Shown here piece after piece: positions 11,201 through 21,400 of a DNA stretch of 64,000 nt. The stretch is from Oreocharis arfaki (taxonomy: Eukaryota; Chordata; Aves; Passeriformes; Paramythiidae). The position numbers and the translations under genes were made by a program. The number at the start of each line of letters is the position of its first letter. The stretch's first letter is position 1. Under the pieces are notes generated by a model. That model was not told the DNA's origin. It did no database searches and was given only the letters and a program-made list of their open reading frames with translations. The stretch is from positions 1,058,651-1,122,650 of the forward strand of contig VZRR01011463.1 in NCBI GenBank assembly GCA_013398015.1, read 5' to 3'.

Positions 11201-13586
11201 ACTAAGTTATAATAAAAAAGAAAAAAAAATAATGCTTTGGAGTTAAGCAATATCCTTCTTTAGAACTGGACTACTATCTGCTTTTTGCAAATTAGCATCC
11301 TCTAAGCTTTCTGTGCACTAAACTTGTAAGTGAAAGGGTTATTTTTCCCATTTTGGTATTGTGTTTGGTATTGTGTTTGTATTTAAATAGGGATCTTGTG
11401 TGAGAGTCACTGCTTGTGTATTGGTTGTGCTCTAGAGCAGCTCATACAAAGTAGCTGTTTACTTCTTGTTTCTCATTTTGTTCATCACTGAAACGCTGGC
11501 TAAGGGTGTAGGTGAGCAGCACTAGGGAATCCTGTGTGTACACAGCCCTGCAGTTTTGGTTGATTTTTCTAATGGTTTTTTGTCCTCTTGATTGATTCAA
11601 GATTTCCATTCCAGTTTCCACTACTGATTCATGCCCCTGACAAAAGACAGAAAAGTCTGTCTCAGTTGATACCTCTCCTACTTTCACTACCCCTAGTTTG
11701 TCGCTGTCCAGGTCTGGCTGTGGCATGGCGTGTCCTGGGGTGTGAGCCCCAACATGCCCAGGCTGTTCTCTCTGGCAGGCAGGCAGGCAGGGAAGACATG
11801 GATGCTCAGATACCTCCTCTGCATCATACTTGAACATGTCTATAATGCTTCATTAAACCAAGCAGACACTTCTAGGTTGCTTAACTATATGGCCTAGAAC
11901 ATTTACTTTCTTTTATTTAATGGTACTGTAATTAAGCCTTATGAGACATTTTTATTAACAGCCTAATTAAATATTTGGCTTAAATTTTTGTCTCTGTTCA
12001 TTTTTATTGTTTGTAATAGCATCCCAGAGTGACTTGTTGTGGGGGTCATAATTCATGTGTGAAGTCTTCTCTGGCAGTTTAAACTCCTGATGGACAGATT
12101 TAACACAATCAGTAAAGCTGACTTTGAAGGAATATTGTATGTAATGAAATGATGCCACGCCAAACACATGGCAGTGAGGTGTGCTGTTAAATCCCCAAAG
12201 TGAGATTTCAGTGTAAACTCTCAAAATGTGTCAGGTGTGCTTGTTTATATATTATTTCATTCAGGATAGCTCTATTTTCACCCAGGTGCATGTGCTTTCG
12301 TTATGAGGTTTTGTTGTGAGGTCTTCATCTTGAGGCAATACCAGTTATGTGTCTGTTTCTCTTGATTTACAGATGTCTGTTGTGATGATTGTAATGTTCT
12401 TGGTGGCATGGTCTCCATATTCCATTGTGTGTTTGTGGTCTTCCTTTGGAGACCCAAAGAAAATTTCTCCTGCAATGGCCATCGTAGCTCCTCTCTTTGC
12501 AAAATCTTCCACATTCTATAATCCCTGCATTTATGTCATTGCAAACAAAAAGTAAGTGTTCTGAATTTAGTACCGGTCTGTTTCATGATTTTAGCATACC
12601 ATCTGAGTATAGGAGGATTGTCTGTAAAATATGGCAAGCTGATTTATGAAGAGCAAAGGGTACACCACAGTTAATTTACCAAAGATGACCTTTTGAGCAG
12701 GAAAGCCTAGAATAAATTGTTTTGATCATCATCAGAATGTACTGAATTGGTAGGTATTTCTGAGAACACATTAACATAGCTTTTGAAAGTCCCATTTGCA
12801 TTTTCTCGAGAGGAGTCAGTATGAAATTTGGGTTGCATCAGTACTAGAGTGGTTTTAATGACTGTGACCAAAGTGTGTGCATCTTAGACATGTAACTTGT
12901 GTAGATTTTCTTGTTTGATTTGGGATGTATATTATTCTGACTCATTAGGATGGATTGACACTTTTCATTAAAGTAAAGAGGTTAAACCTGTTCTGATTTG
13001 AGCGAGCATAACAAATGCTCTAATCAAGCCAGTGCCTCTGACTGAGAACTGTGTTCTGCAGAGGCATTCTTCCTGTCTCTGCTACCAACCTTCAAGCAGA
13101 GCCTGTGATCTCTGCCTAGGTGAACATACCTGATCCTGCTGAGTCAATGGAAAAACATCTGGGGTTTTTCCCATTCTATAAGTTCATCTTTTTTGTGGCT
13201 GTACTGCTTCCTGGGATAAACAAAAGCTGCTGCAATCCTTGTTGAAGAAATGAAATTAGAAATTAAAGACATTCTAGTACCTGGATGTGAAAAAGATGCA
13301 GGTCCTTCTGAATTCCAAATATGTGGTTTTTTTATTAAGCGCATTCTACTGAAATTGAAAACTATCGTAACAGTTAGGACCATCTTACCAAATTTTTCCT
13401 TCTATTTTGTTCTACAGCTAATGATCCTTCTGTTTTCCCTTTGTTGCCCTTTGCAGGTTTCGGAGGGCAATCCTGGCAATGGTGCGCTGTCAGACAAGGC
13501 AGGAGATAACCATAAACAATGCGTTGCCCATGAGCGTATCTCAACGTGCATTGACTTCGCAGAACTCCAGTCATTTGCCTGCCTAA
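2192..13586 (+). CDS. RRH: RRH, peropsin (retinal pigment epithelium-derived rhodopsin homolog)
   Basis: Seven coding exons: 2192-2297, 7019-7209, 8786-8885, 9590-9743, 10137-10305, 12373-12551 and 13457-13586. Together they make 1029 nt, or 342 aa plus stop; human peropsin is 337 aa. Every junction is GT-AG and the phases join without error. Peropsin is a seven-helix opsin of retinal pigment epithelium microvilli that binds all-trans-retinal and is thought to act as a photoisomerase or sensor. Visible landmarks are N-terminal glycosylation sequons at Asn4 and Asn8, the disulfide pair Cys98-Cys175, DRY at 122-124, the retinal-binding Lys284 (the human position), and NPCIY (NPxxY) at 290-294. 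Asp169 sits where rhodopsin has Glu181. The ATG at 2192 has A at -3 and aligns with the human start. No frameshift or stop is present. The RGR and neuropsin relatives fit less well, because the long match through exons 2 to 6 is peropsin-specific. Confidence 0.97.
4095..4465 (-). mobile_element. CR1 LINE fragment, 3' portion, reverse orientation
   Basis: The plus strand reads as the complement of a bird CR1 3' region (TGGGCAGCTTGTTCCAATGC, then GAGGCCATTTCCTCTCGCCC). Translating the minus strand gives the end of CR1 ORF2, including KNFFTETVIKHWNKLP, which corresponds to the RKNFFTERVVKHWNRLP-type block. The copy is 5'-truncated and diverged, and its ORF is not intact. It sits in RRH intron 1. 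Confidence 0.92.
5466..5508. repeat. A/C-rich low-complexity tract
   Basis: Irregular AAAC/AAACC repeats, the complement type of the T/G-rich tracts found elsewhere in the window. Confidence 0.6.
7019..7209 (+). CDS. RRH: RRH coding exon 2
   Basis: Encodes the rest of helix 1 and helix 2 (NIVVLGIFVKYKELRTATNA, then the INLAFTDIGV block). It ends at Cys98-Gln99, the helix 3 disulfide cysteine. It enters in phase 1 and leaves in phase 0 at CAG/GTATTG. Confidence 0.97.
7210..8785 (+). other. RRH: RRH intron 2
   Basis: A 1.58-kb GT-AG intron ending in TTAATTTCAG. No recognisable repeat, exon or RNA gene is seen. Confidence 0.9.
8786..8885 (+). CDS. RRH: RRH coding exon 3
   Basis: Encodes helix 3 with the G-protein-interaction motif Asp122-Arg123-Tyr124 (AVDRYLTI). 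Tyr101 takes the place of the rhodopsin Glu113 counterion, as in most non-visual opsins. The exon is 100 nt and ends in phase 1. Confidence 0.97.
8886..9589 (+). other. RRH: RRH intron 3
   Basis: A 704-bp GT-AG intron with acceptor GGCCGCAG. Nothing else is recognised. Confidence 0.9.
9590..9743 (+). CDS. RRH: RRH coding exon 4
   Basis: Encodes helix 4 and extracellular loop 2 with WASYAPDPTGATC. Cys175 pairs with Cys98, and Asp169 lies six residues before Cys175, at the rhodopsin 181 position. It is in phase 1 at entry and leaves two bases of an Ala codon. Confidence 0.97.
9744..10136 (+). other. RRH: RRH intron 4
   Basis: A 393-bp AT-rich GT-AG intron, GTAAGA to TTATCAG, with no other feature. 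Confidence 0.9.
10137..10305 (+). CDS. RRH: RRH coding exon 5
   Basis: Encodes helix 5 and intracellular loop 3 (NFVVPLTVMFYCYYNV), ending at DVTK/GTAAATG in phase 0. It matches the human exon in length and sequence pattern. Confidence 0.97.
10306..12372 (+). other. RRH: RRH intron 5
   Basis: A 2.07-kb GT-AG intron with acceptor CTTGATTTACAG. The minus-strand frame at 11442-11837 is not a recognisable gene. No repeat is identified with confidence. Confidence 0.88.
12373..12551 (+). CDS. RRH: RRH coding exon 6
   Basis: Encodes helices 6 and 7. Lys284, codon 12502-12504, in LFAKSSTFYNP is the Schiff-base lysine that binds retinal, and NPCIY follows at 290-294. It ends in phase 2 at AA/GTAAGT. 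Confidence 0.97.
12552..13456 (+). other. RRH: RRH intron 6
   Basis: A 905-bp GT-AG intron ending in CCCTTTGCAG. No other feature is supported. Confidence 0.9.
13457..13586 (+). CDS. RRH: RRH coding exon 7 with stop
   Basis: Encodes the cytoplasmic tail, FRRAILAMVRCQTRQ onward, and ends with TAA at 13584-13586. The start of the tail matches mammalian peropsin; the last 15 or so residues diverge. Confidence 0.95.
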
Positions 13587-14585
13587 GTTCCATGGAAAGG
13601 GGTGAAATCTGGGTTCAAGTTAATGAATCTTTTGGACAATTGATCTTTTTGAGTAACAATCTTTCCCAGACAACTGTTTTGTGTTAGTCACTGTAATATT
13701 TTTAGAGAAGTTAAGGACACAAAACCTGCCAAGACTTTAGTTTTTGAGAATGAGGTTTATTGGCCTAGTATGTCTGTCCCAAACAGAAAGGGTAGCAAAG
13801 TGACCACTTTAACTCTTACAGAGTTAGACAAGGTGGCAGAGGGGTCAGGAAAGAGAGAAGTGCAAAGTGCTTAGGTTCAGTAACCCTAGATTTTCCATAT
13901 GGATTGATTCCTTTCATGAAGTACTTTCCACCAACTTCTCTTGAAAGTTTTCCAGACTTCATATATTCTGGATACTCCCTGTGTCTGTGTATTTCCATAC
14001 GGAATGTCCATGTTGATATGCTTTGCAAGGTACTGTTTCTGTGAATATGTTAGGATGCCAAAATATCTACCCTGACCCCATAGAATATTTTATTAAGTTT
14101 TAGGATTTTGAAGAAATTTCAGCATATTTAAAGTATTTTTAAAATTTTGACTGGCAGAACTAAATTAATTTGTAGGAACAACAGTTTTTGTTTTGTAAGC
14201 AGCATGTTTCTAGTGCTTGTGACTGCACAGCAAATCCTGAAAATGTGACAAAATGTACCTTAAAGCTCCACACTTGGGAGGCACATAAAACTGAGTAAAT
14301 ATTTATGGTAGTTTCTCATCACTTCCAAGTCAATCTTGTGTTTATATAGGTCTGATGCTTAATTTTCAAGAAATACCTTTGGCAGGCTGAGCAATGGATT
14401 TATTCAGGATGGAAAAATGGCTTTGTATAGATCTAGCTTCAATTATATGTGTGTATGCATATGCAGTTTGGCTTTGCAGTGTAAAACTTATTTAAAGTAT
14501 ATGTGTATTTTTGGCAAAACTCTGTTTTAAAGGATTTTTTAAAAGCTCTGGAATCTAGGCTTCCTCCTAATTTGTCATTTTCAGT

Positions 14586-14591
14586 ATTAAA
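14586..14591 (+). other. RRH: Candidate RRH polyadenylation signal (ATTAAA)
   Basis: ATTAAA lies about 1.0 kb after the RRH stop codon. No canonical AATAAA was noticed nearer to the stop. Transcript evidence is lacking. Confidence 0.25.
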
Positions 14592-14854
14592 GAAAATGCC
14601 ATGCAATATCCTCATGGTGTACTAGATTTCCTTCAGGAGCCTTGGAACACTTTGTAGACAGTAACTGATGCACTGCCTCTTAGGAGAAGAGATATTTTAT
14701 TACACACTAGCTCTGCAATCTACGTGTTAAACCAGCCTTGGAACACGGTTGGATGTGATTTGAAGCAGAGTGTGCTCTGACCGAGTAAGGAACGAGCTGG
14801 TTTAACTGATGCCATTCAGGATACATTTGAAGGTTAAGCAACTCCAGATCTTGG

Positions 14855-14870
14855 CTAATCTGTTGTAATC
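14855..14870 (+). promoter_or_regulatory. Pair of TAATC motifs upstream of LRIT3
   Basis: CTAATC at 14855-14860 and GTAATC at 14865-14870 resemble CRX/OTX2 homeodomain sites, which drive many photoreceptor genes. Spacing and position suit a proximal promoter of a retinal gene. The motifs are short and their use is inferred. Confidence 0.25.
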
Positions 14871-14978
14871 TGCTGTTACTAAAAGGATGGCTGCATTCAC
14901 ATTCGTAGCACACTGCACATGAGTGCCTAGGAATAAAGCTTTCACATTTCTTCATGTCAGTTCTTCTGGGAGGAAGCC

Positions 14979-15094
14979 ATGTATCTGTTTCTTTACTTCT
15001 ACCTCCTAATGAGTTTTTTGGAAGAAGTTCATGGCTTTTGTCCTTCACAATGCACTTGTGTTTACCACGGCAGAAGTGATGGCACTGGAACAAG
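14979..15094 (+). CDS. LRIT3: LRIT3 coding exon 1
   Basis: Encodes the hydrophobic signal peptide and the start of the LRR N-cap (CPSQCTC, then YHGRSDGTGTR). It ends in phase 2 at AG/GTATAT. Confidence 0.95.
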
Positions 15095-15440
15095 GTATAT
15101 ATTTTATTATTTGTTATACAGGCAATTTATAAGGAAAAGGGTTGAAGAAATTGGAGATAACATGCTCAGACATTGCAAATTAGTTCTAGCATAGCTGAAA
15201 GGAAGGCATATTTTACATTAGCGTTCTATAGCCAGCAGCATTCCTGAACAGGAGCAGATGGTGATTATGGCTTTGTACTTAGCGAATAGCTACTCTAAAT
15301 CTTAATTTTTTGCAGGAGGGAATTTCTTTCTGCTCCATGCCATTCCTACTATGGCAAAGTCTTTTCTATTTCTACAAACTAGTTAACTACTGTAAGGTGA
15401 TTCTGGTTTAAATAAATACAGTAGTTGTTTTTTTTTTTGT

Positions 15441-15482
<42 letters not shown>

Positions 15483-18400
15483 TTTTTTTTTATCATCGGC
15501 AGTAAATCATGTAATTTTTGATAGTAAGGAGGTTAATTTGAAATGTGGTGGCCTGGTATTGTCATGTCAATTTTAGGAGATGCTCTTTGTCATTGCTGTT
15601 TGTTGTTACAGCCCATCTGGTATAAAGCTGCATGAGGAAAAAGTAAAATAAAGGAGTAATCAAGAGAAAAGGAGGAGAAAATTAAGGATAGACTTATAGA
15701 GGGCAGGGGAATCTTCAAGCTAGTATGTGCAAACAATATATGCCAAAGAAATTGATTCCTGAAATCAAATAACTGAAAATGCTGAGAAATCCCATTTCAC
15801 TGAGATCATTGTGAGCAGAAAGTTCTTGTCATCTCTATAAAGCAAGTAATTTGTACATAAGCATCAGAAAGAGGGCTAGAAATCTCTTCTTTACTGAATT
15901 TTCCTTGGTATATTTTCGATTTTCAGTCTATTCGGAAAGGTAAGTACAGAAAATACTTCAAATCTTCATCATACAGAAGAATTAGAGATTAGTAATCTTA
16001 ATTTTGAATTTTAACAATTTTAATAAGGGGGCATGCAGTTCCCTCTTGAGATACATGTATGTATTATTCTTTGTACAATGGCTTTTGTCTTTCAGTTGTC
16101 AATAGAGTGAGGGGTGGATAGGGAGTGGTGCTTAGGATAAAGCATATCTAGGATTCATATGAAAGGATCAGTTCTGGTTTGTATCCTTTTTGTCTTCAGA
16201 GACTCCATGTTTGTGGAGTTTGTTCAACTTTTAAATGCAGGGGACTGTTCCTGATTTCCATGCTCTTTGTTCTGGTAGTAGTGTTGCAGAAAGCTACAGC
16301 ATTTGCATTTAAATCTGAAATTCAAATTTCTGATAAATAAATGCAAATATGTCTCTCCCTCTGTTTTTTTTTCTCTTTTTTACCTCCTGATGCTAGGTCT
16401 GTACTCTGTAATGACCCTGACATGTATGAGATCCCTGTGAACATTCCTGTGGATACCGTAAAACTTCGTATAGAGAAAACTGTCATACGAAGGATTCCGA
16501 CTGAAGCCTTTTACTACCTGGTAGATCTCAAATACCTGTGGGTCACTTACAACTCTGTGGCCAGCATTGATATCAGCAGCTTCTATAACTTGAAACAACT
16601 GCATGAGCTGAGGCTGGATGGTAATCTGCTTTCAACTTTCCCTTGGGAATCCCTGGCAGAGATGCCCAACTTACGGACTCTCGATCTGCACAACAACAAA
16701 GTGACCAGCATTCCTGCTGATGCTGGCCGCTACCTGAGAAACCTCACCTACCTGGACCTGTCCAGCAACAAGCTGACCACCTTGCCATCAGACCTCATGG
16801 ACATTTGGCCCCCCTTCTCAGGAGCCATCGTGTCCAAGAACACAGACATTCTGGTGACACAGAGAGTAATTTTGGGTATGTTAAACAGCCTGTCTCATTC
16901 CTTATTGAAATATGCATAAACACTAAATTGAAAGTGAAAATAGTTAGGGGACCAGCCTAGGATGCATGAGAAGGGTTTTTACCCAAGTCAGTCTTCTAGT
17001 TTGCTCTGTTATTACTTATTTATTTTATGTTGGTAGCAGAAAACTGTGACATTAAGATAGTGACCTCCATGTGTGTTGTTGTGTCAAAGGTATAAAACTG
17101 AAGTAAAAGCTGAGAGAAACCAGTCTGCAGGAATGCAGGCCACATGGAGTATTCAGTAGCTACATAAATGCAGGACTTAAGTTGTGTTTCTGGTGACATT
17201 TCCCTCGTCTCTGTATGTGTTTGTAGCTGTAAGCATGTCCATTTGCAACTGCTTTTTTCCAGAGGCTCACAAGCAAAGCAAGTAGCTAGAGCTGATCCTC
17301 ACATAAAGCCTGTGCTGTGACACAGTGCTGCAGGTGGTGTTGGTGGCTCAAAATAGGGCAACTCTGCTCTTCCCGGGACCTCTGTTGACCTTGCATTACT
17401 CTAAAGCTGACGGATTATCCTGAAGTTTTTTCCCAATTAACATACTGAATATGAGAGAGAACAGGAATGTGACCCCTACATGTTCACAATACTTTTTATA
17501 GTGTTTGAGGTAAGTATTTAAGAATAATTTGATCAGACTCTGATTTTTTTTCATAGTTTGATCCCTTTCTCTAGTATGCAATTGCATCAGTTCTGTTTGT
17601 GGCGTTGTGCTTTACCTTAACTTTATCTCCACTTCCCAGTCTTGCCAGGGTAACCCCTTTCTCTTCTTTGGTCTCAGGCTGGAACAGTTCTATCAGTAGT
17701 GTTGTTTTCTGTCTTTTCTAGTGTTTACATACAAGTGCATGTTTTGATGTTTTTGTAGTGCAGCAGGTGGAAAGGAGGAAAACCAGCTGGCTGTCTCTAC
17801 TGCTGTAATTCTTTAAGCACTGGTAAAGATCCATCCTGCATTGTACTGCCCCATATTTCCAGTTTCTTGGTCTAAACCCCCTCTATTCAATGGTTGTTTG
17901 TTTGGCTGCTTTGTTTCACAGGAGAAGCTGCAGCTTGAAACTCTCATTCAGACCATATTTTATATGAGTAACTTAATAGATGCAAGCAGGCTTCACAACT
18001 TCGTAAGCATAACTGTAGGCTTGCATCATTAAAGGGTTTTCATTTACTCAGGATTGAAAAAAAAAAAGAAAAAAAAGAGAAAAAGCTGTAAAAGTAAGTC
18101 CATCTCAGTGCTCCTTTCCCTGTCCCCACACTGATGACTACAGGAGGTTGTAAAGTGGGAGCTGACTGGGCTTGATCTAATCCTCATGATCTCGTGTGGG
18201 AGTCCCAGGGGTTAATTGGTTTCCTTCTCTCATATAGCCCTCACCACTTAAAAGACAGAACAAAAGGAACTGAAAAAAAAAACCAAAAAAAAAGTGCCAA
18301 CAAAAATCCTAACCAAAATCAAAAAAATGAGCACCAAAAAATCTTAAAACCTCACACACTCTTTTCTCCCCTTAACTTTGGGAGCCATCGACAGGCTGCC

Positions 18401-21400
18401 TTGGTGCAGGCACTTTTCCAGCCTCCTGTAGTCCTGGCAAACCCTCTGGTGCCAGCATTGAGTTCTCTGGAGACTTGGGATGTGACCTTTGGACCATTTT
18501 CTGTTATGAACTACAACTGAGTTTCAACAGAGATCACCAGAGGGGAACACACACCGGTTTTAAACAGAACTTTGCTTCTCTTTTTTTTTTTATTTTTAAT
18601 GTTAGGTGCTAAGGGAGGCTCTGTGCAGCCGTTGTAGATTTGCACCTGAGAATACAAAATGCCAAGTAGTACTTTCCTTGTGTTACATTGAGTAAATTTA
18701 CTTTAGGTAATCTGTGAATGAATTAGATGAATTTTTTTTTCGTTGACATCATTGTTTTCTGATGAGTGTATCTCAATGCAGACAGACAGTGCTTGCTACG
18801 TAAGAAACTCTGTAGTGAGTAAGAAAACACCCCTTTTCTCTGGAGATTAGGAAGTGCAATGCTCTTTGTGTCGTGGGTTATTTTGATAAGTTTATTTACT
18901 CTCCACTGAGTATTATTATCTATATTATTGGAGCTTGTGAAGTTGTTGCTACAGCACTCACATTCACTGGTGCTCTGATGGACTGGTACAAAGCTGTTCC
19001 TGTTTCTCAGGAAAGAATGGCTGATAGAAATTATCAGGCTATAGAAAGATGACCAAGAAGTTGAGATGTTTCTGTAATACTCCAACCATCTCCAAAGAGA
19101 TGTTGGCACGTCAGGAGCAAGGTGTTCTCCATGGTACTGCTTCCTTTCTGACACCCCTCCTGTCTCTGCTGGGCTTGCTGGAGCCTGAGAAAGAAGTGCA
19201 TCCCATAGATATTCCTCTCTTCTGAGCTACAGATAGGGGTCACAGAGGTATGTGGACAAGAAGGAGCTAGCCTGCTGGGATACAGATCCAGAGGAACCGA
19301 GCCATTCCGGTAAAGTCAGTGCTGTTCTTAAAGCCGGTCGCCAGACCACCCCAGAGCCTTCCGTGGTGACCTCCTCCAGTGCTTGTCTGTCAGGGTAGTG
19401 AGAAAGTTTCTCTTAATATCTAACCTCAATCTCCCTTACTGCAAACTAAGCTGATTACCTCTTGTCCTACAGGGTAAGGTTATACAGAACAACTAATCAC
19501 CATCTCTTATAGTAATCTTTCAAGGATTTTCCTCCCCCATTTACTGTCCTAACTAACCACACAATTTCTTTCACCAGCTTCTAATATAATGTGAAGTGGT
19601 GTTTGTTTGTTTGGGGTTTTTTGCTTTGTTTTCATTGGATTTGTTTATTTTTGGTTTGGTTTGGCTTTTTTTGGCTGTGTGTGGTATTTTTATTTTTTTT
19701 TCCATTTTCTACCATAGTTACTGGTTCCCTTTGATTTAAAAAAAATGTTTCTCTTAGAATGTGGTGCCCACAATTGCACACTTCGATGCTCAGGAGTGTC
19801 CTATGTGCTCCAGCCACTCTCTGTGGGAGCATTCAGCCTGACCTATGTACCTACATGGAATGGTCACTGCAGCCAGAACTCTGCTGGAAGCTGGAACCCA
19901 GAGTAAATAAATGCTGTTTTTCTCCAGTCAGGAAAACAGCAGTCAGATTCTAGTTAGTGTAATCAATTATGGCTTGAGCTGTCTTCTCTCCTGGTTCTGG
20001 CAAAACAGGATTGTCACTTGTGTGTAATTAACAAGATCAAAACCAGCAAGACCCTAAACTGAAGTGTTTGTGCAAATGTATTTTTAACTGCAATTTTATC
20101 TTCAGTGTCTTGACTGAGCATCAAGATGGTTGCTCTTATGAGAAAGTTCAGGTTCCCCATGCTTACTTCAAGTGCTCTTGGAGTCAAAGGCTGCTTTTGC
20201 CAGAGGACTGGCATGTTGCATCTCTTTATTCCAGTTCATCTAAGAGGTTTGGGTTTTTTAACTACCTCCCACTGTATGATGCTCCTGTGTGTGTGCACTG
20301 TGCTAAATGAAAGAGGGTCAGGGAATGATTCCTGGCCCTGTGGCCAAGCAGCTCACTCTGGCTCTCATCCACACAGTTTAGGGCCAGCTCTCTTTAAAGC
20401 TGACTGTCTGTTCCATGCTTTGTAAGATTTAGCCCTTGGTTGTCTGCGGGCTCTACAGGATTTTACAGTGACTCTAAAATGTAATTCTGGAAGTGGGGAT
20501 GTTTTTTCTTCAGTCTAACCTCCCTGAAGTTATGTGAGAATTGCACTGGAAATCATTCAACTGTGCTTTTGTAATATGAAATAGCAGGGGTATGTTGTAT
20601 GCCTGAAGGGCTGACAGATACACAGAGTAGTTTAGAGATATGAAACCTGCTGCACTTGCATTGGGAAAAACAACAGGATAGAACGAGCCATCCATGCTGT
20701 GGTCTCATCCATAAGCCTTTCAGGGAGCAATCCCTGGAGTGCAAGCTGTCCCTGGACCCATGTCTGACTTTGGAAAGTGCTCTTTGGAACAGCTCAAAAC
20801 AAAGCTGTGGAGTGAGCTGAAAACTAAACAGTGCAAATGGCTGGGGCTCCAGTGTGTGAATTCATCTGGCCCTCTTGGTTACCTCCGGAGCCATAGCCTA
20901 ATACTTTGATCCAAATCACAACTACATTTCAGCACTGGCTGCTGTACAGAGATTTACATTTCTGGCAGGAATGATGGCAGTAGCATTTTCCGTATGGTGG
21001 CCTCTAGTGAGTCACTGAGAGGAACAGAAGAGTCCAGTATTTGACAGAGTGGCAGTTTAGTGAGGTCTTGCCTCTGTTATGTGCAGAGGTGCCAAAAATT
21101 TGGAATGCTGCAGGTCCGTCAGGCTCCCAGCTGTTATGCTGAGCCATTGGGTAGATACCGCTTTTCCTGGAACTACTCCCGAGCCATTGCCATGTGGTGA
21201 AAATGCTGTGACACAGTGTTGGATATGGAATTTACTGTTTAGAACCATGGATCAGAATGTGCAGGTTCAGTTGGAAAGAGCCTGGGGTAGGCTGGCCCAA
21301 GCTATGGTGAATATTTCTAGCAGCCCAAAACTTGAGTGTTTTACATCTTGCTATTTTGCAGCAACTGGAGAGCAGTGTGTTACACAAGTTATGATCTGAG

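Larger units (their letters stand above)
13587..14978 (+). other. RRH 3' UTR and LRIT3 upstream region
   Basis: Only 1392 bp separate the RRH stop codon from the LRIT3 start codon, so the RRH 3' UTR and the LRIT3 promoter/5' UTR must share it. An ATTAAA at 14586-14591 could end RRH. Two TAATC motifs at 14855-14870 lie 110-125 bases before the LRIT3 ATG. TTCATGTCAG, ending at 14960, resembles a splice acceptor and could belong to a noncoding first exon of LRIT3. Confidence 0.6.

Noticed and set aside
11442..11837. 131-codon minus-strand frame in RRH intron 5
   Set aside because: No recognisable domain, no ATG context or splice signals of note, and an overlapping plus-strand frame of similar quality; consistent with chance.
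16341..16396. LRIT3 exon 2 frame extending upstream to an apparent ATG at 16341
   Set aside because: The segment is an acceptor polypyrimidine tract. Exon 1 at 14979-15094 supplies the signal peptide and N-cap in the right phase.
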